Shown: positions 44,085 through 52,561 of the stretch, piece by piece
Position numbering within the stretch: the stretch's first letter is position 1
Layout of the letters: each line of letters starts with the position of its first letter
Source: Bradyrhizobium sp. AZCC 1610
GTDB lineage: Bacteria; Pseudomonadota; Alphaproteobacteria; Rhizobiales; Xanthobacteraceae
Assembly (NCBI RefSeq): GCF_036924515.1
Contig: NZ_JAZHRR010000001.1
Span: forward strand, 1,893,001-1,957,000
Reading direction: 5' to 3'
Length of the DNA: 64,000 bases
Position numbers and translations under genes: made by a program
Notes under the pieces: model-generated
What the model was told of the DNA's origin: nothing
Database searches by the model: none
Seen by the model: only the letters and a program-made list of their open reading frames with translations

Positions 44085-47000
44085 CTATCCTCTAGATTCT
44101 GCAAAATTGCTTGTTCGCGGCAACACGATGCGGAATTCGGTGAAATGGCCTTGTTCAGTATCCACGTCAATTGTGCCGCCATGTTGTTTCACGATGATTT
44201 CGTGGCTCATCGATAGTCCCAACCCGGTCCCTTCACCGGCCGGCTTGGTGGTGAAGAAGGGGTTGAACATCTTCTCCCTCACCTCGGGCGGAATGCCGGT
44301 GCCGTTGTCGCGGATGCGGATTTCGACGGCATCGCCGAGGTTTCTGGTGCTGGCCCGCAATGTCGGTTCGAAACCGGCGTCGCCGTTCTCCTTCCGGCGC
44401 TTGGTGACGGCATAAAATCCGTTCGAGACCAGGTTGAGGAACACGCGGGTAATCTCCTGCGGCAACACGTCGATCTGGCCCGCGGCGGGATCGAAGTCGC
44501 GCTCCAGCGTTACATTGAAGCCCGGCTTCTCGGCGCGGGCGCCGTGATAGGCGAGGTTGAGGCTCTCATCCACCAGTGCGTTGATGTCGGACAGCCGGTG
44601 CTCGCCGCCCCCCTCGCGCGAATGCAAGAGCATGTTCTTGACGATGGAATCAGCGCGCTTGCCGTGCTGCACGACTCTATCAAGGTTGTCCCTCAAAAGC
44701 CCCGTCAGCTCATCGACTTCCGCGCGGACTTTTTCGGCGATCTCGGCCGGCTTGAGGACATCGTTCAGCTCCTCGGTCAATTCGGCTGAGAGGGCGGCGA
44801 AATTGTTGACGAAGTTGAGCGGATTCTTGATCTCGTGGGCGATTCCCGCAGTGAGCTGGCCGAGCGAGGCGAGTTTTTCGGTTTGCACCAAACGGTCCTG
44901 CGCGGTTCGGAGGTCGTCGAGGGAGGCGGCCAGCTCCTTGGTGCGAGCCTGAACCTCGTCGAACAGCCGAACATTGCCGATCGCGATCACGGCTTGGTCG
45001 GCGAAGGTCTGCAGCAGCGCGATCTGCTTGTCGTTGAACGGATGCACTTCGGTGCGCCGAAGCAGGATTGTGCCGATGCTTTCGTTCTCGCGCAGCAGCG
45101 GCACACACAATATACTGCGGATGCCGCCGCTTCGCGACAGCTCCCGCGCCACCGGAAACTCGGCGCCTTCTTCAGAAAACACGTCGTGGACATGGATCGG
45201 CATCTTGTCGATAACCGACCGACCGGCGACGTAATTCCGGCTGATGACGCCCTGCTCGTCAAATACCACGGGTATCGGGCCGTGATGCGCCCCGTACCGG
45301 AGGCGGTCGCCGTCTTTCAGGAACACGACAGCATCGTTGGCTTCGCAAAGCTCGCAGGCACTTTCGACAATGGCGTCGAGCACCGGCCCGACATCGGTTG
45401 GTGAGGACGCGATGACCTTGAGAATGTTGCTGCTGCCGGTCTGGTAGGTGAGGGCCTCCGAGAGCTCCCGCGTACGCTGTTGCACCTCTTCGAACAGGCG
45501 GACATTGCCGATCGCGATTACGGCCTGGTCGGCGAAGGTCTGAAGGAGATTCACCTGCTTGTCGCTGAAGGGTGTCGGTTCCAGGCGACGCAGTGCGAGC
45601 GCGCCGATGGCCTCTCCCTCCCGCAAGAGAGGTACGCTGAGCGTGCAGCGGTGACCCTGTTCGCGCGACTGCCGCTGCCCTTCGGGAAATTCGGCTGCCT
45701 CCGGCGCCTGGAAATCGGACACTTGCACCGGCACACGGTCGACGACCGAACGACCCGTTACCCAGTCACGATTGATCGGGCGGGCCTTCTGGCCCGTCGG
45801 AATGGGTCCGTGATGCGCGCTGAAATGCAAGTCGTTGCCGATCTTCAGCAGGACGTTGGCATCGTACGCGTCGCAGAACTTGCAGGCACTCTCAACAATC
45901 GCCTGCAGCGCCGGTCTGACCTCGGTCGGCGATGAGGCGATCACCTTGAGCACCTCCGCGGTGGCGGTCTGTTGCTGCAGCGCTTCGCTCAGGTCGTCGG
46001 TCCGCTGCTGCACCTCGTTGAACAGCCCAACATTCTTGATCGCGATTACCGCCTGGTCGGCGAACATCTGCAGCAAGCGGGTATGTTGTTCGCCGAACGG
46101 GCCGGGCGCGACGCGGGTGACGGTGATGATGCCGATCGCCGCGCCGTCATTCATCAGCGGCGCGAAAAGCATGCTGCGGTAGCCGCGGGCGCGCGCGATG
46201 TCGCGCGCCGCCGGTTCGAGATCGGTATCGGGCAGTTCCACCGGCGCACCGTCGCGCGTCAGCTGGTAGGGCGGAAACTCGGCGAGCGGGACCGGGAACG
46301 AGGATTGCAGCACGGCATCGCCCTTCGCGTCGGTCGGCGTGAAGGCAGCCAGATGAATCCTGCCGTCGCTGTAGCGGAACACAGCGGCCGAGAAGCCGCC
46401 AATCAGGCGGTTGGCGCTGTGCGCGATCGCGTCGAACACCGGCTGCACGTCGGAGGGCGAGGAGGCGATCACCTTCAAGATATCGGCGGTGGCGGTCTGC
46501 CGTTCCAGCGCTTCCTTTGTCTCGTTGAACAGCCGCGTGTTCTCGATCGCGATCACGGCCTGGTCGGCGAACGTCTGCAGCAACTGGACGTGATGCGGCG
46601 CAAAGGCGCCAGGCTCGGCGCGGGTGACGCTGATGATGCCAACCGGCGTACCCTGGTTCATCAGCGGGGTGAACAGCACACTGCGAAAGCCGCGCAGCCG
46701 CCCCAATTCCTTGTTCGCGGGGGGCACGTCATCGGCCTCGGTGTCCGGGAACTGGATCGTTTCCCCGTTGCGGACCAGCATGAATGTGGGGAATTCGGCC
46801 AGAGGGCGGGGGAACGACGATTGCAGCGCTTCGTCGGCTTTGGGATTCGTCGGCGTGTAGGCCACAAGATGCAGTTCGTCGCCGATGAAGCGCAACACCG
46901 TGGTCGAGAAGGCGCCGAGCAGTGTCTTGGCGCTCGACGCGATCGCCTCGAACACCGGCTGCACGTCCGAGGGCGATCTGGCGATGACCTTCAGGATATC

Positions 47001-47195
47001 GGCAGTAGCGCCCTGCCACTCTCGCGCCAGCGCCAGTTCGCGCCGCAGGTTCGCATTCTCGATCTCAAGTTCGACTTGGCGCGCCTTCGCCTCGTCGCGC
47101 TCGGCGCGGGTAGATTCGAGGCGCGACTCCATCTCGGCTATGGCTGACACCAGCTCATCGATCGCGACAGACATGTCCTCGGGAAACGTCGCCAT
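44085..47195 (-). CDS. sensor histidine kinase with four tandem GAF domains
   Basis: A 1036-residue soluble kinase. A coiled coil (residues about 5-65) precedes four GAF domains, roughly 65-225, 237-400, 413-575 and 595-755. Each begins with a repeated ILKVIA-SSP/SPSDV-like signature, so they arose by duplication. They are followed by HisKA (H-box LTAGIAHEIKNPLNF) and HATPase (NLVSNGFYAV, DNGTGIP, GEGTGLGLSM). No membrane segment. GAF domains sense small ligands or light. ATG 47193-47195 (MATFPEDMSV) is chosen over TTG/ATG alternatives seven residues further. It heads a three-gene operon with the receiver and the receiver-cyclase. Confidence 0.9.
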   Translation of the reverse strand: MATFPEDMSVAIDELVSAIAEMESRLESTRAERDEAKARQVELEIENANLRRELALAREWQGATADILKVIARSPSDVQPVFEAIASSAKTLLGAFSTTVLRFIGDELHLVAYTPTNPKADEALQSSFPRPLAEFPTFMLVRNGETIQFPDTEADDVPPANKELGRLRGFRSVLFTPLMNQGTPVGIISVTRAEPGAFAPHHVQLLQTFADQAVIAIENTRLFNETKEALERQTATADILKVIASSPSDVQPVFDAIAHSANRLIGGFSAAVFRYSDGRIHLAAFTPTDAKGDAVLQSSFPVPLAEFPPYQLTRDGAPVELPDTDLEPAARDIARARGYRSMLFAPLMNDGAAIGIITVTRVAPGPFGEQHTRLLQMFADQAVIAIKNVGLFNEVQQRTDDLSEALQQQTATAEVLKVIASSPTEVRPALQAIVESACKFCDAYDANVLLKIGNDLHFSAHHGPIPTGQKARPINRDWVTGRSVVDRVPVQVSDFQAPEAAEFPEGQRQSREQGHRCTLSVPLLREGEAIGALALRRLEPTPFSDKQVNLLQTFADQAVIAIGNVRLFEEVQQRTRELSEALTYQTGSSNILKVIASSPTDVGPVLDAIVESACELCEANDAVVFLKDGDRLRYGAHHGPIPVVFDEQGVISRNYVAGRSVIDKMPIHVHDVFSEEGAEFPVARELSRSGGIRSILCVPLLRENESIGTILLRRTEVHPFNDKQIALLQTFADQAVIAIGNVRLFDEVQARTKELAASLDDLRTAQDRLVQTEKLASLGQLTAGIAHEIKNPLNFVNNFAALSAELTEELNDVLKPAEIAEKVRAEVDELTGLLRDNLDRVVQHGKRADSIVKNMLLHSREGGGEHRLSDINALVDESLNLAYHGARAEKPGFNVTLERDFDPAAGQIDVLPQEITRVFLNLVSNGFYAVTKRRKENGDAGFEPTLRASTRNLGDAVEIRIRDNGTGIPPEVREKMFNPFFTTKPAGEGTGLGLSMSHEIIVKQHGGTIDVDTEQGHFTEFRIVLPRTSNFAESRG

Positions 47196-47266
47196 TCCAA
47201 TAATCCATGCCCGAAGCGCGGGCAGGGCCAAACAGGCCGCCTCGCCCCGGTTCCAGTCGGATTATT

Positions 47267-47569
47267 TCATCCCGGAAGCGTTAGAGCCAGCACCACGGCC
47301 GTCTTGAGGCAGCCTTTCTGCGTTGAAAAGCCAGCGGCAGGGTGTCCGCTGATGCCAGCGCCCCGCTCACGTCCGCTTGATTGCGTGAGGAAGCGCGTGA
47401 TTGCGCGGCCGAGCCCGGCGCTTTCCAGTGGCTCGGCGAGCGAGGCCTTCGCGGCTGCGACAAGGCTGTCAGGCGCATGGCCCTTGCGCGCCATCCGTGG
47501 ATACGATCCGTGGAGTTCGCGGTTTTGGGGACTGAGAAGCCCGGTTTCTATGATGGTAACGCGTGACAT
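47267..47569 (-). pseudogene. internally deleted glutamine amidotransferase remnant
   Basis: The frame starts MSRVTIIETGLLSPQNREL, matching the N-terminus of GMP-synthase-like type 1 glutamine amidotransferases, but after about 26 residues it jumps to GHAPDSLVAAAKASLAEPL...GLGRAITRFL, which matches their C-terminal helix. The about 170 residues in between, with the catalytic cysteine and histidine, are missing, and the end is out of family (GRERGAGISG...). An in-frame deletion joined the two ends. No activity is expected. It lies upstream of the ThDP enzyme gene, with 27 bp between. Confidence 0.6.
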
Positions 47570-47596
47570 TCGCGACTGGATTGCTTGCGTTGAGTC

Positions 47597-49231
47597 TCAG
47601 GTCCCCGGCCGCGAGACCTCGGTCTCCTTGCTGGTGATGAACTCCAGCAGCACCGGGACGCCTTCCTTGGTTTTCTGGATACCGCGCTGGATGGCGGGGA
47701 TGATGTCTTCCGGCTTGGTCACCCGCTCGCCATAGCCGCCGAAGGCGCGCGCCATCGCCGCATAGTCGCCGGAAATATCGGTCGAGCGGTATTTCTCGGT
47801 CGAGATCGGCATCACCTTCAATTCGATCGCCATCGAAAAATTGTTCAACAGGATCGACATGATCGGGATGCGCTCGCGCACCGCGGTCTCGAAATCCATG
47901 CCGGTGAAGCCGATCGCGGCATCACCCCAGACGTTGATGCAGAGCTTGTCGGGCTTTGCCAGCTTGGCGCCCATCGCGAGCCCAAGGCCGTAGCCGAGCT
48001 GCGTAGTCTTGCCCCAGCCGATATAAGAGAGCGGTTCGACCGATTTCCAGAACGGCGAAAGCTGGTCGCGCGGGCTGCCGGCATCGTGGGTGATGATGGT
48101 GTCGTTGATGTCGACGGTGTGCTGCAGATCCCACAGCACGCGGTAGGGGTTCAGCGGCGCGTCGTTATGCGTCAGCTTCGGCATCCATTTCGCCAGCCAT
48201 TCCTTGTGGGAAGCCGCGATCTCGGCTGCGACCGCCGTCGCGTCGCGATCCGTCGTGACGGTCTTGCCGATCTCTTCCAATAGCGCGTCGAGTACGAGCC
48301 CGGCGTCACCGACCAGGCCGATCCTGGCCTCGACATCCTTGTTGAGATGGTTGGGGTCGAGCGTCGAATGGATGATGGTCTTGCCCTTCGGCATGGCGAT
48401 GCCGAATGATGTCTCGGTGAAGGAGCAGCCGATGCCGAAGATCACGTCGGCTTCGCCCAGAAATTTCGGCACCGCGCGCGGCACGGCGAGGCCACCCGAT
48501 CCCAGCGACAGCGGATGTGTCTCCGGAAAGGACGATTTGCCGCCCAGGCTGGTCGTGACGGGGATGGCGAGGCGCTCGGCCAGCCGCCTGAGCTGCGGCC
48601 AGGCCTTGGCGTAGTGCACGCCTTGGCCGGCGTAGATCACCGGGCGCTTCGCCGCGACGAGGAGGGCGGCTGCTTCCTTCACATGCACGGGATCCGCGCC
48701 GTAGCGCGTGCGCAGCACCGGCGTGTAGTTCAGCGGTTCCGGCACTTCCTCGTTCCACATGTCGGCGGGGATCTCGACGATCACCGGCCCGCCGCGGCCG
48801 TTCTTCAACTTGGTGAACGCGCGCCGGAAGATGTTGCAGACCTCGGCGGCGATATTGATCGGCTCGGACGATTTCGAGAACGCCTTCATCGCCTGGCTGG
48901 AATTGAAGTTCGGGTCGATATTGGCAAGCCTGCGCGCATAGCCCATCGGCAGTACCAGCACGGGCACCGACTCGCCGTAACATTGCGCCACGCCGCCCAT
49001 CGCGTTCTCGGCGCCGGGCCCATGCTGCATGCAGAACGCACCGATCGATTGCCCTGAGGTGACGCGCGAGATCGCGTCCGCCATGTGAATGCCGATGCGT
49101 TCCTGGCGCACCATCACCGGGCGGATGTCGGCATTGGCGGCATATTCAATGAGATGATTGACCGGATAGCCGCAGAGGATTTCGATTCCCTCCCGCTTCA
49201 TGATTTCCGCAATGGCGGCGCCGAGCTTCAT
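47597..49231 (-). CDS. thiamine diphosphate-dependent enzyme (acetolactate synthase-like)
   Basis: A 544-residue ThDP enzyme with three domains. The first has the conserved glutamate in MVRQERIGIHMADAISR near residue 45; the middle holds the Rossmann-like part (RPVIYAGQGVHYAKAW); the third has the ThDP motif GDAAIGFTGMDFETAVRERIP near residue 433, in place of the usual GDGxxx, with the asparagine NN ending (ILLNNF). Relatives include acetolactate synthase, oxalyl-CoA decarboxylase and benzaldehyde lyase; the substrate is not clear. ATG 49229-49231 is fixed by GGGGGAGA upstream; the longer frame is not used. It is transcribed alone apart from the remnant gene. Confidence 0.88.
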   Translation of the reverse strand: MKLGAAIAEIMKREGIEILCGYPVNHLIEYAANADIRPVMVRQERIGIHMADAISRVTSGQSIGAFCMQHGPGAENAMGGVAQCYGESVPVLVLPMGYARRLANIDPNFNSSQAMKAFSKSSEPINIAAEVCNIFRRAFTKLKNGRGGPVIVEIPADMWNEEVPEPLNYTPVLRTRYGADPVHVKEAAALLVAAKRPVIYAGQGVHYAKAWPQLRRLAERLAIPVTTSLGGKSSFPETHPLSLGSGGLAVPRAVPKFLGEADVIFGIGCSFTETSFGIAMPKGKTIIHSTLDPNHLNKDVEARIGLVGDAGLVLDALLEEIGKTVTTDRDATAVAAEIAASHKEWLAKWMPKLTHNDAPLNPYRVLWDLQHTVDINDTIITHDAGSPRDQLSPFWKSVEPLSYIGWGKTTQLGYGLGLAMGAKLAKPDKLCINVWGDAAIGFTGMDFETAVRERIPIMSILLNNFSMAIELKVMPISTEKYRSTDISGDYAAMARAFGGYGERVTKPEDIIPAIQRGIQKTKEGVPVLLEFITSKETEVSRPGT

Positions 49232-49574
49232 GACGGTCTCTCCCCCTGGATGGCAGGCCGGTTCGGTCCGGCCGATTTGCGACAGTTGGAGCAGGATTTT
49301 ACCGCGCGGTAAAGCGTGCGCGGCACGTGGGTGCGGAAGTGCTGATATGCATTTTGCGGCCTCACTCCGCAAGACGCCGATCGGGCGACGATGGACGGGC
49401 GGCGCGCCAATCGAGGGTAAATTTTCCGTACCGTATGATTCTGGCGCGCGCGGATTCTTCGTCCGCCTTAATCGATCGTTCATTCTGTTCGTCAAGGCCT
49501 CTTCAACCGTTCCCGCCTAGAGTTTAACGAGTATGGCGCGGGAGAATTCCGGGGAGCGTCGGCAGGAGTTTGTC

Positions 49575-49739
49575 ATGCGTCGATTACTGGCACGATTTGT
49601 CGATGATGAATGCGGAGCTACCGCCATCGAATATTGCCTCATTGCGGCCGGCCTCAGCATCGTGATCGTCACCGCCGTCAACGGCATCGGCAGCGTGCTC
49701 AACACGAAATTCACCGACGTCGGCACCAAGATCAAGTAG
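49575..49739 (+). CDS. flp: Flp/Fap-type pilin
   Basis: A 54-residue type IVb (Flp) prepilin. A short basic leader (MRRLLARFVDDECGA) ends before the processing motif TAIEYCLIAAGLSIVIVTAVNGIG; the conserved glutamate at +5 (TAIEY) and the following hydrophobic helix are typical. Flp pili mediate adhesion and are assembled by Tad/Cpa machinery, which is not in this window. The start is ATG 49575; AGGAG occurs 9 bp before. It appears to be an isolated pilin gene. Confidence 0.9.
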   Translation: MRRLLARFVDDECGATAIEYCLIAAGLSIVIVTAVNGIGSVLNTKFTDVGTKIK

Positions 49740-49843
49740 CGGCAAGGCCGCGCAGGCATCATGCTAGAGCTGCTATTTGGGTTAACTACGGCGGGCTGGA
49801 CTTTGGCAGCGGGGACGGGGACGGCGGCGGCGATTGAAGCCGG

Positions 49844-50080
49844 CTAGCCTTCCTTCCCGTCCGCATTGAGCGCCCGCATCATCGCGATCCGCGCGAACAT
49901 CAGCCAGCCACCGCCGGTCTCGGCCGCATTGATCAGATTCTCGATCGCAGTCTGCCAGTGCGCCTCGTGCTGAACTTTTTCCGGCAGTGCCATGACGTAG
50001 TCGGCGGCCTGCTGCAGCGTCACGAGCTTGCCTGCGCCGCGAAGTGGTATCGGGTCATCAAACGGGGTTGACCAGGGCAT
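49844..50080 (-). CDS. small conserved hypothetical protein
   Basis: A 78-residue soluble protein, MPWSTPFDDPIPLRGAGKLVTLQQAADYVMALP followed by HWQTAIENLINAAETGG and FARIAMMRALNAD. A similar layout (PFDDPI, LVTL.DAADYI.LP, W..AI) is known to me from other Bradyrhizobium small proteins of unknown role. No signal peptide or domain with function. It lies 36 bp downstream of the Ku gene on the same strand, so it may share that transcript. Confidence 0.75.
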   Translation of the reverse strand: MPWSTPFDDPIPLRGAGKLVTLQQAADYVMALPEKVQHEAHWQTAIENLINAAETGGGWLMFARIAMMRALNADGKEG

Positions 50081-50116
50081 CGCGCGCTAGATGATGCCAT
50101 CGCGCTCCTTGCCCAA

Positions 50117-51094
50117 TCATCCAGCCTTCTTGGTGCGGGCGGCGGTGCGTACCGGTTTCTCTGCCTTCTTCGGCGCTTCCTTAACCGTTTCCTTGGCCGT
50201 CTCCTTTGCGGCGCGTTTGCCGCTGCCGCTGATCGGCAACAGCATCTCGCGCTGGCCGGCGGCGGCCTTCTTCGGCTTCTTGCCCTTGGTTTTCTCGGCG
50301 GCAGGGGCGGCCTGCTTTTCGCTGGCGAGGCTGCGCTTGAGCGCATCCATCAGGTTGATGACATTGCCGGTACTCTTCGGCGCCGCCTTTGCCTTGGTGC
50401 TTAGCCCGTTGCGCTTCTGATTGATCAGGTCGATCAGCGCCTGCTCGTAACGATCCTCGAACTGCTCGGGCTCGAACGATCCGGACTTCTGCTCGACGAT
50501 ATGCCTTGCCAGATCAAGCATATCCTTGGTGATCTTCACATCCTGGATATCCTCGAAATATTCCGTCTCGCTGCGCACCTCGTAGGGGTAGCGCAGCAGC
50601 GTTCCCATCAGGCCCTTGTCGAGCGGCTCCAGCGCGATGATGTGCTCGCGGTTGGTCAGCACCACGCGTCCGATTGCGACCTTGTCCATGCTGCGGATGG
50701 TTTCGCGGATCACCGCGAATGCGTCGTGGCCGACCTTGCCGTCCGGCACGAGGTAATAGGGCCGGATCAAATAGCGGCCGTCGATATCGGATTTCGGGAC
50801 GAATTCGTCGATCTCGATGGTGCGGGTCGATTCCAGCGCGATGTCGTCGAGCTCGTCCTTCGACACTTCGATATAGGTGTCGGTGTCGATCTTGTAGCCC
50901 TTCATGATGTCGTCGTTGGCGACTTCCTCGCCGGTCTCGGCGTCGACCTTGGCGTATTTGATGCGGTGGCCGGTCTTGCGGTTGATCTGGTTGAACGAGA
51001 CCTTCTCGGTATCCGACGTCGCCGGATAGAGGGCGACCGGACAGGTCACGAGCGAAAGACGCAGAAAACCCTTCCAGTTGGCGCGGGGGGCCAT
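50117..51094 (-). CDS. ku: Ku protein (non-homologous end joining)
   Basis: A 325-residue bacterial Ku. It starts MAPRANWKGFLRLSLVTCPVALYPATS, the typical entry to the Ku core, and continues through KGYKIDTDTYIEVSKDELDDIALESTRTIEI and a ring-forming core to about residue 260, then a Lys/Ala/Glu-rich basic tail to the end that binds DNA. It recruits LigD to double-strand breaks. ligD is not in the window. ATG 51092-51094 is the start; a longer frame upstream (to 51280) has no family features. Confidence 0.93.
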   Translation of the reverse strand: MAPRANWKGFLRLSLVTCPVALYPATSDTEKVSFNQINRKTGHRIKYAKVDAETGEEVANDDIMKGYKIDTDTYIEVSKDELDDIALESTRTIEIDEFVPKSDIDGRYLIRPYYLVPDGKVGHDAFAVIRETIRSMDKVAIGRVVLTNREHIIALEPLDKGLMGTLLRYPYEVRSETEYFEDIQDVKITKDMLDLARHIVEQKSGSFEPEQFEDRYEQALIDLINQKRNGLSTKAKAAPKSTGNVINLMDALKRSLASEKQAAPAAEKTKGKKPKKAAAGQREMLLPISGSGKRAAKETAKETVKEAPKKAEKPVRTAARTKKAG

Positions 51095-51357
51095 GGGGAT
51101 ACTCCGAAGGACGCAACAGACGGCCGGTAACAATACCATCGGATCACCGGCTCTCAAACACGGCGGAGCCGGGAATCGCGCAACGGCGTTAACCGTCGAA
51201 CGGCCCAGTTCTGCCGGCCGGCCTGCGACCTTTTGGACGCTGCCCGCCGCGCGGCACGGCCCGAACGGTCGGAACATCACTTCCGATCATGCGTTGCTTT
51301 AACCGGCGGTGTCGAAGCATTCGCTGGCATTACAGGCACTTACTCGAAGAGGTCCCC
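51095..51357. other. intergenic control region
   Basis: 263 bp between the divergent Ku gene and a tiny membrane protein. No gene or clear operator seen. The last part carries GAAGAGGTCCCC just before the ATG at 51358, a plausible ribosome-binding site. Confidence 0.4.
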
Positions 51358-51510
51358 ATGGCAACGCAGCGACATGGCCAGATCGTCGAGACCCCCACCG
51401 AGGCGCGCCAGGCCGAACCCGGCCCGTCGGTGCTCGCGCTCCTGACGGTTTCGACCGGTCTCGCGATTCTGATCCTGGGCATCATCTGGTTCGTATTTTT
51501 CCGCACGTGA
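51358..51510 (+). CDS. small single-pass membrane protein
   Basis: A 50-residue protein. The first 24 residues are polar (MATQRHGQIVETPTEARQAEPG) and the remainder is a single membrane helix (VLALLTVSTGLAILILGIIWFVFFRT). GAAGAGG lies close upstream of ATG 51358. No family recognised. Small membrane proteins of this size often modulate transporters or sensors; here a FeuN-like role for the nearby FeuP/FeuQ-like pair is a guess from position, and it starts 282 bp before that gene pair. Confidence 0.6.
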   Translation: MATQRHGQIVETPTEARQAEPGPSVLALLTVSTGLAILILGIIWFVFFRT

Positions 51511-51791
51511 GCGACCGACCAGGCGGTGCGATCGGACCCCCTGCGGCTGGGAGCGTCCTGCCTTTCCGGAAGTTGTCGACGCAAGCGGCCTGATGGGCCG
51601 CTTCCTGACAGGCCCCCCTTGGGGCAGTTAATTGGCCGTGCTAGGCGTTCGGCCTGCGGCCATGCCCCGGCCGCGGAAAGCCTTATGACGAAAAAGTAAC
51701 ATTGCGCCGTACCCCTCGTTCATGGCCCGTTCACGCCGGTGGGCCTCATCTTGAGACCTGATATTGTAGGGCTCACTTTTTGGAGGCCAGC

Positions 51792-52463
51792 TTGCGCCTG
51801 CTTGTCGTTGAGGACGATCCGGATCTCAACCGTCAGCTTACGACGGCTTTGACGGATGCCGGTTATGTGGTCGATCGCGCGTTCGACGGTGAGGAGGGGC
51901 ATTTCCTCGGTGACAGCGAACCTTATGACGCCGTCGTGCTCGACATCGGGCTGCCCAAGATGGACGGCATCTCGGTCCTGGAGGCGTGGCGCCGCGGCGG
52001 CCGCGCCATGCCGGTCTTGATCCTCACCGCACGCGACCGCTGGAGCGACAAGGTGCAGGGTTTTGACGCCGGCGCCGACGACTATGTCGCCAAGCCGTTC
52101 CACCTGGAAGAAGTGCTAGCGCGAATTCGCGCGCTGTTGCGCCGTTCCGCCGGCCACGCCCAGTCCGAACTGACCTGCGGCCCGGTCTCGCTCGATACCC
52201 GCACCGGCCGCGTCAGCGTCTCCGGCAACCCGATCAAGATGACCTCGCACGAGTACCGGCTGCTGGCCTACCTGATGCATCACACCGGGCGCGTGGTGTC
52301 GCGCACCGAACTGGTCGAGCATCTCTACGACCAGGACTTCGACCGCGACTCCAACACCATCGAAGTATTCGTCGGCCGCATCCGCAAGAAGCTCGACGTC
52401 GACATCATCCAGACGGTGCGCGGGCTCGGCTATCTGCTGACGCCGCCATCGCCCGGCACCTGA
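51792..52463 (+). CDS. OmpR-type response regulator (FeuP/PhoP-like)
   Basis: A 223-residue regulator. Receiver at 1-115 (LLVVEDDPDLNRQL, VVLDIGLPKMDG with the phospho-Asp, VLILTARD, DDYVAKPF) and OmpR winged helix at 130-220 (MTSHEYRLLAYLMHHTGRVVSRTEL, NTIEVFVGRIRKKL, VRGLGY). The layout matches FeuP (rhizobia) and PhoP (enterobacteria). The start is TTG 51792-51794 with GGAGG 6 bp upstream; an earlier TTG at 51780 lies inside that site. The histidine kinase gene follows directly, overlapping at 52463, which sets the pair as one operon. Confidence 0.9.
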   Translation: MRLLVVEDDPDLNRQLTTALTDAGYVVDRAFDGEEGHFLGDSEPYDAVVLDIGLPKMDGISVLEAWRRGGRAMPVLILTARDRWSDKVQGFDAGADDYVAKPFHLEEVLARIRALLRRSAGHAQSELTCGPVSLDTRTGRVSVSGNPIKMTSHEYRLLAYLMHHTGRVVSRTELVEHLYDQDFDRDSNTIEVFVGRIRKKLDVDIIQTVRGLGYLLTPPSPGT

Positions 52464-52483
52464 TGAGCCTTGCTCTTTTATTC

Positions 52484-52559
52484 GAGCATGATCTTATCCG
52501 AAGGCCAGTCTCCATCCGCAGGATTGGAGCCTGGGGATATGCTTTTCGGGATCTTGCTC
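52484..52559. repeat. palindromic repeat element at the regulator-kinase junction
   Basis: GAGCATGATCTTATCCG on the left pairs with CGGGATCTTGCTC on the right, with inner and central mismatches, about 76 bp in all. It resembles the dispersed Bradyrhizobium/Rhizobium palindromes beginning GAGCATGATC. It lies between the response regulator stop and the most likely start of the kinase and is translated in frame if the upstream ATG (52463) is used. Confidence 0.6.
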
Positions 52560-52561
52560 TG

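Noticed and set aside
51095..51300. Single TTAA half-sites near 51186 and 51300 as CtrA sites
   Set aside because: The half-sites do not have seven-base spacing to a partner.
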